From NCBI GenBank assembly GCA_916048055.1, contig CAJZHL010000005.1:992001-1056000 (forward strand): 64,000 nucleotides of DNA, written 5' to 3'. This DNA comes from Pedinophyceae sp. YPF-701 (Eukaryota; Chlorophyta; Pedinophyceae). A model generated the notes under the pieces. The model saw nothing but the letters and a program-made list of their open reading frames with translations, searched no databases and had not been told where the DNA came from. The first letter of the stretch is position 1; the number at the start of each line of letters is the position of its first letter. A program made the position numbers and the translations under genes. This document shows positions 1-11,716 of this stretch, piece after piece.

Positions 1-60
1 TTGAGTCGTCGCGCGGTCGCCATTCGGTCCTCAAAGCTGATCCTGTTCATAGCGAGGACG

Positions 61-1374
61 ATGAGGCCCGTCAGCGTCGAAGTCATCTCCGACAACGTCT
101 GGTGCGTCCCCAACATTGTGTTGCAACTGCTTTCGCCTCCTGCCAACCCGTGAGCTTCCGTCTCGCTCGATGATGCGTCCCTCGCCTGTTTTTGGAGCAG
201 AAACGTTGCTATGACGTCACGAAACGACCCTCCCGCCGTCACCCAGAGACGTCGAGGGATGTCCTAACGCCGCGAGCGCCTCAGCTCACCCGCACCCTGC
301 GTGACCCCGCCGCTCTCACGCCCACGCACGAGCGCCCTCTCACCGTCTATGCAGTCCCTGGTGCTGGGTGGGCAAGCGTCGTCTGGAAAAGGCCATCAAG
401 TCGGTCGAAGCATCTGGCAACGGAGCGCCTGTGTCGGTGAGCTTCCGGGCCTTTCAGCTGCGGCCCGACGCGCCAAAAGCTGGAGTCGACAAAGTGGAGA
501 TGTACCAGCAGGTAACGGCGCGCCCCGACACGCGAAAGCGTCCCCCTGCAGCACGTCGTCGGCCCAAACAGCTCACCACATAGGCCCGCGTTTGCATGGA
601 CACAAACAGTTGCGATGCGCGCACACAGCGCGTGGAGAGGCCGAGCGAGGGCACGGAACGCACTTCTGCAGTCGGTGCAGCGCGACTCGGATTGCATTTC
701 CGTCGGATAGCATCTCGACGACAGGCTTGTTATATGATATTATATTTTAGCACATGATGCGCTGCAGAAGTTCGGGCCGGGCTGGATGTCGATCGTGGGG
801 CGGGTGCAGAAGGCGTTCGAGGCCGAGGGGCTCGAATTGAACATGGGCGGTCTGACGGGCAACACAGTAGACTCCCACCGTGCGCTGTGCTGGGCGCAGT
901 CGACGGGCGGCCCCGCGGCGCAGCAGGCACTGGCCGAGGAGATCTTCGCGGCGTACTTCACGCGGAACGAGCACATCGGGGACGCCGGCGTGCTCGCGGA
1001 CGCGGCGCGGCGAGCGGGGCTCAACGCAGAGGAGCTACAGGCGGTGCTGGCATCGGACGAGTACGCGTGAGTGTGCACAGCGCCTCGTCATATTGCGAGC
1101 AAGTCGCTCTCCTGCCATCTCACCCGCGTATGCGTAGTCATCGATTCATGATATCCAGCGATTGATGATACCAATCATGATGATTATGGAGTTGGGTATG
1201 TCGTGCGCTGCGTGCAGGGAGGAGGTGGACGCCGACATGCAGTACGCGCGCTCGCTGGGGGTGTCCGGCGTGCCGTACTTCGTCATTGACGGCAAGGTCG
1301 GGCTGTCTGGCGCGCAGCCAGCAGAGGAGCTCGCTAGTGCCATCTTGCAGGCGTCTGGGAGGGGGGCTGCGTGA
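61..1374 (+). CDS. DsbA-family (FrnE-like) thiol oxidoreductase
   Basis: Four exons (61-101, 355-511, 768-1066, 1218-1374) join in phase to give 217 residues, the usual size of FrnE-type DSBA proteins. The first intron splits the active-site Cys codon: exon 1 ends ...DNV plus 'tg', and exon 2 restores the C of CPWCWVGKRRLEKA, the CxxC redox motif followed by the family's GKRRLEKA helix. FRAFQLRPDAP matches the family's 'W/F-x-PFxLxP' strand. The last exon carries GVSGVPYFVID, whose cis-Pro loop (VP) packs against the active site in thioredoxin folds. The start at 61 is the first Met and fits the family N-terminus. No targeting peptide is visible, so a cytosolic place is likely. Exon 3 is taken from the AG at 766-767 because only that acceptor keeps phase. 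Family is clear; substrate is unknown. Confidence 0.88.
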
Positions 1375-2327
1375 CCCGCGGGCGCGGGAGGGGGGGCGTG
1401 TGGGCTGCACTCGGTCGTGGCAGTTGCGGGCCCGAACGGCGCGGACCTACGAGTCTCGCATCAACTGTGCGGCTTGTGAGCCGTCGCACAGCTGCAAGCT
1501 ACTCCGGATCTTTGATGTTGGGTAATTCGTTGACGCCGCAAACATGGCAGACTTTATGAGTAACTCATAAAGTAGTAATTGAGCACCCGCGCACGAAACG
1601 AAAGCAACTCCTGCATCCGCGGAGGAGACGTGACGGGGCTGCGCTGTCGCCGTTTCGCGCGTTCCACCGTGCCCAGGGCTCATTTCACAGACAGAGGTAG
1701 TGAGTTGCTAGATAGCGGAAGCGGACACAGGTGTGCACGGCTGCAGGGTCTGCCCTTGAGTGCAGCGCTGCGCCGCCCCGCCCCTCTTCGCCGCAGCCCA
1801 ACGGGCGTGCAGCTGTCTAGTGTTGACGGCACGTGTATATGCGGCTGCTTCAGGTGCACTGCCTCCGTCGTCCGCGCCGTCGAGAATCTTTGGCCCCTCG
1901 GCGCGGCGACATGACATCTTCGTTCCCCATCTTTGTTCCCCTCACGCTCCGATGCACGCCGCGCGGGCGCGTCCGCCCTCAACGGCAGGCGGTTTGCGAC
2001 GCGCGCGTGGCCTTGTGCGTCGGGGGCGGCGGGGAACGATGCGACTGTTGCGGGCGCAGTCGCCCACATGGGGCGCACGTGCGCGGCGCGATCGTCTGAT
2101 CGACGGGCCTGCGCGGCACGTGGGGCTGCTGGCGGCAGGGGGACGAGAACGTGCAACAAAGGGAAAGCGTTTTTACCAGGGGTCAGGGGGGGAGGGGAGG
2201 GGGGAGTGTTTGACAACACGATGGGTTGTGGGTCGTCTACAAGGGCGGCGACGGCCGCGAGCAGCCCTGCGTCTACCAGTGAGATGCAATGCGGGCAGCG
2301 ATGGGAGAGGGGGCGCAGGCTGCGGCG
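1375..2327. other. intergenic, convergent gene ends
   Basis: This stretch separates two convergent genes (the DsbA-like oxidoreductase and the cyclase). Reading frames here are Arg/Pro/Ala-rich and shift without recognisable domains. It probably holds both 3' ends. I see no RNA gene or repeat. Confidence 0.6.
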
Positions 2328-5300
2328 TCACGGGTCGACCACTTTGAAGATGTTTGGTCCAAAGCTGTCCCCGTCGGCGCTGGCTTTGGAGACCCGGGTG
2401 GACAAACTGCGCACGCCGGACACCGGCGCCGTGTCGTCGCTGGTGAGCACGGGCAGCGTCCACGTGGGCATGAGCCCGATGCCTTTGACGTACTCCTCGG
2501 AGTGCGAGCACAGCGACTGGAGCTCTGGGTGGAGCTCGTCGAAGACGGCCTCCGTCATCTTTATGCATCCGCGGGGGCAGCTGCTGTCCATGCGCGACGC
2601 GATGTTGACGGTCGTGCCGATGACGGTGAAGAGCGGGCGCAGGTTCCCGAGGACGGCGCCGGAGATGGGGCCGCGGTGGATGCCCACGCGGCACGACAGG
2701 CGGTTGTAAGACTCGGCGCCGTCCTGGGAGATGCGCTCTTCCTCGTGCTCGCAGCCGGGGCGCGGCACGGACGAGGCCGCAAAGAAGATCGACGTGGCGA
2801 AGGCCAGCGCGGTCGCGGCCTGCGCGTCCGCGCCGCTCGCCGGCGGGGAAATGATGGCGATGTACGTGTCGCTGACCGTCTCGTATTTGTAGATCCCGAG
2901 CCCCTGGACCTGCAGCCATGCGCCACGGAGCCAACACACAAACGTCGGTGACGCGGCTCACGCGCGACAAGCGCCACAGAACAAAACTCAAACACTCTTG
3001 CTGGCGCGGTGCTCGGTGCGCGGTGGAGCACTCACCAGGCCGTCGAGCCTCGAGAAGCACGTGTGCAGGCTGCGGAGCTTGCTCGCGTCGTCCGCGTCCC
3101 CCGTCGGGCTCTCGTCCCACCCCATCACCGTGCTGAACACCACCGTCACGTCATCGAAGCTGGTCAGACACGGGGGCGGGTCGTGCGGGCCCTGCAGCGA
3201 CCGCGGCGCGTACCACCGCCGCACCATACCCTTGAGCGCGTCCGACCCGTCGTGCTTGTCGAACAGCCGCGGGGCCGCCTTGCGCATGGCCAGCTGCTCC
3301 AGCTCGGCCGCCTGCTTCCGCAGCTCGCGCTTCCGCTCCGACCGCGACCGCCCCGACGACCGCCCCGCGTTGCCGTCCATCGTCACGCTCCGCTGCCGCA
3401 GCCCGTCGTCCACCTCGGAGGTCGACTTCGCCGCCGGCCGCTGCACCCCTGCGCTGCCCGCTCCCGGCTCCCCCCCGGGCTGGTGGAACGACCGCCGCTG
3501 GCCCGCGCGGGACCGTCCGCGCACCTCCAGCGAGATGTCGTCGACGGCGAACTGCACACGCTGCCGGGTCGGCGCCCGCTTGCCCTGCGCGGCCTTCACC
3601 GGCTTGTACGCCGGCTCGTTCGCGGGGGGCTTGCTGTGCCACGACGCGCCGTCCGAGGCCGACCACATCTCGCTGACCTTGGGCGTCAGCGACACGGGCG
3701 CGCCGCGGGCGCCGTGCGTCGTGCTCGTTCCCGACGCGCCAGCGCCCGACCGCGCGGTGACCTTGTCGAGGACGTGCGCGGCGACCTGGTCGGGGAGGAT
3801 GTTGCGCACGATGCGCGCGCGCGACTCTGCCATGATCCTCCCCACGTGCTGGAGCGCGCACAGCAGGATGAGCGCCGCCACCAGCATGTAGAACGGGGGC
3901 ACGGACGCGGGGCTGTCGTGCCGGGCCGCGCGCCACGCGAAGGCCCACATCGCGAGGACGACTGCGGCCCACGTCGCGAGGACGTTGAGCAGGATCGACA
4001 CCGCGCGCCACCCTGCACGAAACACCGGAGAGCGTGAGTCGGTCTTCGAACGGGTCCGCGGCAGCAAGCGGGCAGGCCGCGGCGGGCGCTGGCAGGGGCG
4101 TGGCGCACCTCCCGTGCGGTGCTCGCCGCTGAGTTCGTTTCGGTCGGGGGCCTTCATCCACACTGCCGTAAGCACGTACGTCACCACGAAGAGGATGGTC
4201 GCGGTGACGTAGAGCTGGATGCGTGCGAGCGGCGCGCCGTACACGACGATCTCGAACAGGGCCGCGAGCGCGAAGCAGATGGGCGTGGTGAGGCGCGCCA
4301 CCGTGATGGGCAGCGGGGGGGTGGCCAGGTCGTTGAACTTGTCGCCCGTGTCGACCTCGAGCGCGGTCAGGAACGAGATCGTCAGCGCGGAGGAGTGCAG
4401 GAACGCGGAGTCCTGCGGCCTGCTGATCTGCGGAGCACGGGGGGCGGGCCGGAAGGGGCGCGTGGGGGTGCTGGCGGGGTTGCGCGGGGCCGGGTGGCGA
4501 CGGGGGTGGTGCGGGGGGGGACACGTACCATGATGTACGTGTTACCGAGCACGCGGATGATTTGTTGGCCGAAGAGGACCGTGCCGCGGCGTTTCCACAC
4601 ATCGTCTCGCCGCGCAGCCCAGGAGCTGCCCGGCAGGAGCGTGCCGAGGAGGAGCGGGAGCGCGATGGAGCCGCTGAAGAGCATGGGCGTCAGGAGCATC
4701 CACAGGAGGGCGAAGACGTCCGTCCCGCAGCGCATGGGCCACACGCGGTCGAGGATGGCCAGGCGCTCGCCAACAGTCATGCCCGGGAGGATGCTGGACG
4801 TGTCGATGCACGCGCCGTGCATCAGGCCACCTGCAAGCAAGGGAGGAACGCGGCGAGCGGCCGGGCCGCGACGTGAGCGTCCGGGACTCCCGGGCGCGAG
4901 CCCGAGGGAGAGCAACGGGCACTTGAGCCGGGGCGCAGCGCTCACCTTCCCCCGCGCACCCGCCCAACATCGCGGAGGAGCCGAAGCAGGACTGCAGGGT
5001 CGACGGGAGAAGGCCGTGGATGGCCAGATTCATGGCTGTCCAGATGTTGAAGGCCTTGACGAGCCCGAGGCCCAGCGGGGCATTGCAAGCCAGCGTGAGC
5101 CCGCGGAGCTTGATTTCGCGCTCCGTCCTGCGCGAACGCGCGTGATACCGCGTGTACGTGAGCGGCGCGTGGCGGGAACGGTGCCTGACGCGACGGCGGG
5201 GCTCAGGGTGCATGGGAGGGTGCAGCTGGGTCTGGGAGCGGGCGCAGCCGGAACCGCTCCGGAGAAGCGCGCCGCGGATGAGCTGGTGCGATGGACCGTG

Positions 5301-5437
5301 CTGTGCGGCGGGCGGCCGGCCGTGAGACGCAGCACCGGCGGCGGAACCGGCAAAGGGAGGCGTGGCGAGGTTAGAAAGGCGAGAAGCGCTCACCGGTGCC
5401 ACAGAGCGCTCATCCACGACAGGTCCAGGGTCTCCAT
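2328..5437 (-). CDS. membrane class III adenylate/guanylate cyclase-like protein
   Basis: Six exons on the minus strand (5437-5394, 5127-4946, 4830-4529, 4427-4109, 4012-3036, 2909-2328) join in phase to 801 residues starting METLDLSWM. About six hydrophobic segments fall in exons 2-5. A linker follows (RIVRNILPDQVAAHVLDKV), of the kind that precedes catalytic domains in membrane cyclases. A long Arg/Ser-rich stretch then leads into the class III catalytic domain. Visible core pieces are DDVTVVFSTVMGW, YKYETVSDTYIAI, CRVGIHRGPISGAVLGN and VIGTTVNIASRM. The strand that normally reads FSDIVGF reads FSTVMGW, so the first metal-binding Asp is Thr; GDTVN reads GTTVN. The Asp of 'VSDTY' and the NxxSR pair are present. 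It may be a weak or regulatory cyclase acting with a partner. Fold certain, activity doubtful. Confidence 0.87.
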
Positions 5438-6144
5438 GTTGTGCGGTCGCTCTCGGCGGCGAGCGCGGCCCGGTTCGCGCGCCGGGCTAGGGCTCGCAGG
5501 GCCAGGCCATGGCTATGGGGGGCAGCAGCAACGGAGGTGCTGGTACGTGTCGCTGGCGCCTCGCTGGCCCGTGTGGGCGTGGTGATCTGCTCCACGAGAT
5601 ATCTGCCGGGCGCCGGTGCCGGCTGCTGGCCGTGAGGCGCGGCCCACTGGCCAGCTCAGGGGCCCAGGGGGTGCCTCGCGGCGCTCTGCGGGCGTGGAAC
5701 CGGCGCTGGTGTGGAGCGCTGCGGCACACAGGGTGCCACATCGAGCCGGTGAACACCCGACGGAACGGAGCGCGCCGCTGCTGTCTTCCTTGTGGTGGGG
5801 GCTGGTAGAGAAGGCCGTGCGAGGGGCGTGCTGGGGGGGAAGGACGATGGAGGGACAGATGCCGATGATAGGTAGCGCCTCTGTTCCATAGCGTCGGCGC
5901 CGTCTGAGCGGTCGTTGCGGCTCGCTGCTGGCCACAAAGCAGCCTGTTGTCTTCCTGAGCGTCTCCCGGTTATGCGTGCGAGGCTCGTCCACCCTGGAGG
6001 CGCTCGTCCGACGCAGCGACCCACCATGGTGTTCGCTGTCGCAGCGCTGGCGCACACGCCAAGTTCACGGCGTTGCCTGAGACTCGGGCGTCCAAAGCAC
6101 CTGCCACGAAACTCACAGCTCGGCGCGCGCCCCTGACGCTGCAG
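5438..6144. other. divergent promoter region of cyclase and LSM1
   Basis: This stretch lies between the cyclase start and the first LSM1 exon I can support. It should hold the cyclase promoter and the LSM1 promoter with its first coding exon. An ATG at 6026 is a possible LSM1 start, but I could not join it in phase. No other gene is convincing. Confidence 0.5.
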
Positions 6145-6738
6145 GCGGGGAGATCCCCCCACCGCCACCACCACAGCTCCCAGAGATCCCAGCGCCCGGC
6201 CTCGCCATCGCGGAGGAGCTCGACCAGCGCCTGCTGGTCCAGGTCAGCGACCCAGCGACATCGCGACCCGCCGCACCAGCCCCCAGAGCGCCTCCGACCC
6301 CACCTGTCCATCTGCACGCGACCGTCCCTGACGCGCCACGCGCGCCGCATCCTCGCATCACCCACGCACCGGCCGCACGCGCTGTCTCCGCCCTCCAAAC
6401 CACACAACGTCGCCCCCGCGGTGTCCGTGCAGCTCCGCGACGGCCGGAAGCTCCTCGGGCACCTGCGGTCGTTCGACCAGTTCGCGAACGTCGTCCTCGA
6501 GGACGCAATCGAGCGCGTCGTCGTCGGGCGGCTCTACGGCGACATCCATCTGGGCGTGCAAGTTGTGCGGGGGGAGAATGTGGTGCTCATGGGGCGCGTG
6601 GAGGAGGGGGCGGCGGAGATGCCGGCCGGGTACGAGCGGGTGAACGAGGCGGAGATCAAGGAGGCGCAGAAGGCGGAGAAGGTGGAGCAGGAGCTGCGGG
6701 GGGGCATGGCGGGGCGGTTCGACTTCCTGGACGAATAG
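6145..6738 (+). CDS. LSM1: LSM1, Sm-like subunit of the mRNA-decay LSm1-7 ring (5' end unresolved)
   Basis: Two exons are clear: 6145-6242, encoding a Pro-rich lead and EELDQRLLVQ, and 6433-6738. They join in phase as LLVQ|LRDGRKLLGHLRSFDQF. The Sm1 motif (DGRKLLGHLRSFDQFANVVL) and the Sm2 region (VVRGENVVLMG) match LSM1, which helps bind oligoadenylated mRNA 3' ends and promotes decapping in the cytoplasm. The short acidic/Lys C-terminal helix ending RFDFLDE is LSM1-like. The N-terminal Met must lie in a further upstream exon, because there is a stop in frame at 6078 and no ATG after it. Confidence 0.85.
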   Translation, partial: AGRSPHRHHHSSQRSQRPASPSRRSSTSACWSRSATQRHRDPPHQPPERLRPHLSICTRPSLTRHARRILASPTHRPHALSPPSKPHNVAPAVSVQLRDGRKLLGHLRSFDQFANVVLEDAIERVVVGRLYGDIHLGVQVVRGENVVLMGRVEEGAAEMPAGYERVNEAEIKEAQKAEKVEQELRGGMAGRFDFLDE

Positions 6739-6975
6739 CCGCGTCAGGGGGGGGATTGTGAGATCCGCGGACGTGCTGCGCGGTACAGGTGCTCGGGGGC
6801 GAAGTTCGCGGCTGCTGGAACTCACACGGCAGACCGCGACGACGATGTAAAGCCGCGAAGAGGTGGTGTGCAGCATGCATGCGCGACGGAGGAACGATGC
6901 CGCTCGGAAGCGCGCCGCGATGCGCCTGATGGTCGCGGCGACGGACGGAGCAGCTGGGAGTAATACTCCCCCCCC

Positions 6976-9238
6976 CTAGGGTGCTAGGGCGTCTGACTGG
7001 AAGGAGAGGGCTCCGACGGCGTGCGGGGCCTCGCGGCGCATCTGCTCGAAGTGCGCCGCGACGGGGAGCACCGGGAGCGTGACGCGCAGCGTGCCTTTCG
7101 CCAGGTCGACACCTGCACCGCAGCAACCGGCTGATGGCGGCCGTCCAACACAACGCGACGATGCAGGCGCTTTCTGCTGCGCGTGCGTCGCTGGAGCGCG
7201 GGTCCAGACGCGTGCGCGCATGGTGTCATCGATTTTACGTGCGGGCACACATCTATCACGTCATGATTGCGCGGTGGCGTGCAAAAAACACCAAAAGAGG
7301 TCCAAGGCAACAGTGTGTGAGCGCAGGGCTTGCCTGCGCTGGCAGCGCGGTGGTCCGCCGCGAACGGCAGCTGCACAGTCGCGTCGGGCGCCCCGCGTGC
7401 GCTCAGAACGAGCTTGTCCCCCGCGGCAGACACCCCCAGTGTCGCCCCCTGGTCCCTCCGTGCAGCCTCTGCCGCCGCGGACGGCAGCCTCGCGGACACG
7501 ACCATGCACTCGACCGGGCGCCCGACGAGTTCCACGGAGTGCTGCGCGCAACGGAGGACACGGGAACGCAACAACGATGATGATGTGGGCGCATATGACA
7601 GTGCCGCAGGGCGGGGCACGAGGCCGGCGTTTGTCGGTGCGATGTGGGATGTGGTGCGCACCTCGATGCGGCCGGCGGGGGCGGCCGGCGCGTCGTCCGG
7701 TGCCTGCGCGGGGCTGGCAGCAGGCGGCGCGGCGGGCGGCGGCGCGACGGTGGCCGCGCCGGGCTTGCGCGGCTTGGTCAGCAGCGGGAACTGCGGCTCC
7801 TCCTCGACCTCCGTTATCTCCTGCGCCGCGCAGCGGCCAGCAAGCCTCCAGCGTCAGCAGGCACGAACGACTCGTACTCGGGGGGGGAGTATACGCCCCG
7901 ATGCTGGGGCTTCGTCAGGCGGTTTGTCTGTGCGATGCGGCGGCTCGCGCGCGGTTGTTTCGTGCCTGGACGACGGGCTTCTTGTCCGCGCGCAGCCGCT
8001 GCGGAACGGGGGACTCCCCCTTGTATGTCAGACGGGGGAGTTTGAACTTGGGGTCGAGGTCGAGCTTGTGCTTGTGTGCGGCCCACTGGAGGGCGAGGTC
8101 GACGAGGAAGTGCTTCAGCCTGCGGGGACACCGCGACGCGGGGGGTGCCTTGCGTGACGGGACATGCTGCCTTTGTGCGGGTGTGTTGGCGCGTGGCCGT
8201 GCCCGAGAGGCTCCGCAGGTGGCCGGCCGGTCGCTCGTAGTGGAGGCAAGGGCGGGCGCGTGCGGACGGGCGTACCTGCGGTTGCTGCCGCAGTTGGTGA
8301 TGACTTTGGCGTTGAAGATGCAATCGATGACGCTGCACGGCTGGCCCTTGTTGTCCAGGTCGTTGCGGACCTCGCCCATCGAGATGGGGAAGCGCAGGAC
8401 CTGCGGGAGGGGACGCACGGGGCGGCGCGCGTGAGACGGACCATCGCGAAACAGACGTCGCAACGAAAGGAAACTACTAACCTTGGCTCCAGCATCCGCC
8501 CTCTTCTCTCGTTCCAGCGCGCGAGGAGGATACGCAGGGACACGAGCAGCCCGAAGGCAGCCCACGAAGCCGCAAACGTGGCCGCGAAAACCACGAGTTC
8601 AGCCTTTGAGGCTTGCATCCAGCGCACCTGTGCGTCCTGCTCCGTCATCTCCTGCTTCTCGAGCGCCTCCTGCACCTCCAGCGGAACCTGCCCTCCAGAC
8701 CAGTCCCCCGCCGCAGGCACGTGCTCCGACCCGCACATGTTCACGAAGACTTTCCGCCCTGCAGAGCAACTCACTTGGCGGACGTCTGTGCATCGCGAAC
8801 ACGTCGCTTTCAGTCGACGAAACATCCCTCTGACGATCCAGAAGCGAAGATACGACGCGGGAGGAGCTCTTGGGCTCGTCCGCGAGCCCCGGAAGCCGCC
8901 GCGCGCCCCGGTTGCGGCACGCGGCCCTGCGGGACTGCGATGCATGTTGCCGGCGGCGCAGGCGTCGGTCACGCACCGGTTTCGTCCACCGTCTTCACCA
9001 CGAACGCTGGGTCCGGCACCACCTCGACGAAATCGCCCTGGGGCGCCCCGCCCGCCCCGCCCAGCCCCGCGAGAGCCTCTGCGCCCTCCGGGCCCCCCGA
9101 CACCGCCTGCTGCAGCAGCGTCGTGAGTTCCGGGGGCATTCCCTCCGGCAGCGACTCTCCATTCTGATACGCGCGCAGGAGCTCATTCAAAAAGGCGGTA
9201 TCACCGTCCTCGCCGGCGCGCGGTGCCACAGACTGCAT
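6976..9238 (-). CDS. PIH1-domain protein (R2TP / dynein-assembly cochaperone family)
   Basis: Seven exons (9238-8977, 8758-8628, 8400-8276, 8119-7966, 7820-7662, 7541-7334, 7112-6976) join in phase to 391 residues. The PIH1 N-terminal domain is seen as VVPDPAFVVKTVDETG, GRKVFVNMCGSEHVP, LRFPISMGEVRNDLDNKGQP and LPRLTYKGESPVPQRLR. The C-terminal part (VELVGRPVECMVVSARLP ... GTLRVTLPV) fits the CS-like/PIH1 C-terminal beta domain. PIH1 proteins work with HSP90 and RUVBL1/2 to assemble snoRNPs, PIKK kinases or axonemal dyneins; which subtype this is cannot be told from here. Introns 4 (7821-7965) and 6 (7113-7333) appear to use GC donors. For intron 4 a GT a few bases upstream is possible but would drop residues of the KKPVVQ motif. 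Confidence 0.85.
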
Positions 9239-9681
9239 TTCGGCAGTGCTTTAGAGGCCGCTGTGCGACGCAGGGCGTCGAAACGACACGAACACCCTTC
9301 AACGGACCGCAGCGGAGGTCAGGATCGTGCGGGGCGCGCGCAGAGAGCCGAGACATTGAGGGCTGCCCGCATGGGGCTGTGTTGCCAGGCAGTCCGCCCC
9401 GATGCTGCTCTCTCGCGACACAGCAGCGGTCCGCCGTACGTCCGCTCGTGCGTTGATCCCACGGCCTTCATCCGATCGAACTCGACCTTGTCGCGCAAAA
9501 ATCGGAGAAATCGATCCACTGGTCTAGCCCTGGCATCCAGTAGGACTTTCCTTGATTGGATGCCCACGTCCGTCCAGGGCACTGTCGACCCGCGAGGCAT
9601 TCGCACTTCACCGCGCCCTCCGCCCTCTACATGGCCATTCATCCACCGGCGACCCCGAACTCGTCGCGTCGTCCGTCGATC
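9239..9681. other. divergent promoter region, PIH1 gene and Cys-rich gene A
   Basis: Upstream regions of two divergent genes. The last bases before the ATG at 9682 are shared almost exactly with those before copy B (11717), so the duplication includes some 5' leader. Confidence 0.55.
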
Positions 9682-11343
9682 ATGGCGCGCTCCGTTGCTA
9701 GGCTGCTGTTTGCCGTCGCGCTCCTGCTGGGGGCGGGCTCGGCGGCCGCGAGCTGCCCAATCAGCGAGAGCCGCATCATCGACGTGAGTGGCACACATTG
9801 CATGCGTCTCGTCTTCCCCAGAAGTCGACAGCGCCCCGATCGAACGCGAGCGACATCCTCACGTTTCCACACATAGCACCCGCCCCTGCCCAACACGCAG
9901 CGCTTCATGCGCGTTTTCGCGGCTGATCTCCCATCAATCGTGCCAGAATTCGCGTCAGACGGGACGCAAACGGCGGAAGTCGCCTCTCGCGATCTGCCGC
10001 CCAGCCTCTTACCCTAGCCATACACAGCATCATGCGGGGCGGGCCCCCGAACGTGCCCCCGCTTCCGCGCGGACCTGCGCGCCCGCCGCTCGAGCATGAG
10101 ATGGCCCGCTGCGTCGCGGGAGCGCCGCGCGATCCGCCCTGGTCACGGGCCCGACACAGCCCGCCCACACCATCGCCGGCCCTCACCGGGTGCTTGGGCG
10201 AGAGCGCGGAGCGGCGCCCGACCGACGCGCCCGGTGCTGCCCTCCCTGCGCAGTGCTTGAACAAGTTCTCGGAGGCTTTCAACGCGGGGCGGCCGCTGCC
10301 GACGTGCGACTTCGAGGACGACCTGACGGAGGATCAGTGGAACGAGGTGCGGGAACAATCGTGAATCCATATGTGCATGTGTGTAGATACATCTAGTTAT
10401 ATGAATACCCGGCTGTTGCTGGTTCCTCGCCTCTCCCTCCTCCTCGTGCCCATGCAGAGTGATGCAGACCCCCGCCCCACGCAAGTACCACGCCCTGCGC
10501 CCGCCAGCGATGCAGCGTTACAGGAACGCCCGTCGCTCCCCCCCTCCCCCCCCACCACGCGCGTCCCCCGACGCATCGCAGTGCATGGAGTCGGCCGCCA
10601 AGCGGCTCGGCTGGTCGATGTCCGGCGGCTTCGGCGACAGCGGGAGCGACTCGTCGAGCGGCGGGTCCACGAGCGGCGGGTCCAGCGCCACGGGGGGGAG
10701 TTTCACCCCCGACTCCCCCCCGGGAGGCCCCCGCTACTACGCCGACCAGGTGTCCTACTCGGACCGCCCGTGGACGACCGCGCGGAAGAACGCCGCGGTC
10801 GGTGAGCGCCCGCGCCCCCGCAGCACGCTCGCTTCTGCATCACTCCACGCTGCATGCGATCCTCGTCATGGCCACGCGTGACTCAAGCTGTCAACACGCG
10901 TGGTGACGCGCGACGCAGAGGACCAGCTGTGCGCCAGGCACATGTTCTTCAAGTTCAGCCGCCAGGATTGCGCGCGCGTGCACCCGGAGTGCGAAGCATG
11001 CGTGGTGTGGCCGGACGACGCGTGGCAGCGGTGCACGCGGTGCACGGACGGCCACGTGCTGTCGGAGTTCGGCAACGCGTGGTCGCTGCGGAGGCACTTC
11101 TACGACGGCCCCGCGCACGGCGCAGGCCCGGGAGACTACCGCTGCGAGATTGCGCAGACCTGTATCGTCGAACCAGAGCCCACCACGCCGCCGCCGGCGG
11201 CGACCGCGGCGCCGCGCGCGACCGAGGCGGTGTCCGGAACGGTTGACCTCGGGGGCGCCGCTGGGTCCGACGTTGGGTCCGCTCCCGTCGCGGGGCTGTC
11301 TCTCGTGCTCGCTCTGTGCGGCGCGCTCGCGCTGCTGCTGTGA
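9682..11343 (+). CDS. secreted Cys-rich, probably GPI-anchored protein, copy A
   Basis: Four exons (9682-9783, 10254-10346, 10582-10801, 10919-11343) give 279 residues. A clear signal peptide (MARSVARLLFAVALLLGAGS) precedes a Cys-rich body. Exon 2 encodes CLNKFSEAFNAGRPLPTCDF. Exon 3 begins CMESAAKRLGWSMSGG and continues with a Ser/Gly linker. Exon 4 has eight or nine Cys (CARVHPECEACVVW...) and ends in a Pro/Thr/Ala stretch and a hydrophobic tail finishing LALCGALALLL, typical of a GPI-anchor signal. I do not recognise the fold. The next gene is a tandem copy. Introns differ between the copies while exons 1-2 are nearly identical. Likely a cell-wall or surface protein; that is inference. Confidence 0.8.
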
Positions 11344-11370
11344 TGTCGCGCTCGCGCTGCTGCTGTGATG
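11322..11370 (+). repeat. 24-nt direct repeat spanning a stop codon
   Basis: The same 24 bases occur at 11322-11345 and 11347-11370, separated by one base. The first copy contains the last codons (LALLL) and TGA stop of copy A; the second lies just downstream. This looks like a recent slippage or short tandem duplication at the gene end. Confidence 0.9.
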
Positions 11371-11716
11371 CCACGCCGCGCCCGCACGGGACGTCAACCG
11401 TGGCTGGTGCCTCACTGCCGTCGCGCACACGCACTCTCTGATGGGGGCAATGGAATGTTCAGAACAACCTAGGTTGGTCGCCCCCTGGTGGCCAACGGCG
11501 GCGAAGACGTAGGCGCACCTCTCATCTCGCCGCGGACGACCTGAGGTCCTCATCGAATCGGCGCTGGCAACAGAAGGCCTCGAATGATTGGAAAGCCTGT
11601 CTGTCAGCCGCAGGCTGATCCTGCGGTCTGGCCCGCGGGGCCATTGCCGCCTTTGCGCGCCCCGCGCCTCGCACACGGCGAAGCTTCCACCGAACTCGTC
11701 GCGCCGTCCGTCGATC
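11344..11716. other. spacer between tandem copies
   Basis: This short spacer lies between Cys-rich copies A and B. Apart from the 24-nt repeat at its left edge and the leader shared with copy A at its right edge, nothing is recognised. Confidence 0.5.

Noticed and set aside
3151-4602. 483-residue frame on the minus strand
   Set aside because: Shifted frame of the cyclase exons; the true frame has the transmembrane helices and cyclase motifs.
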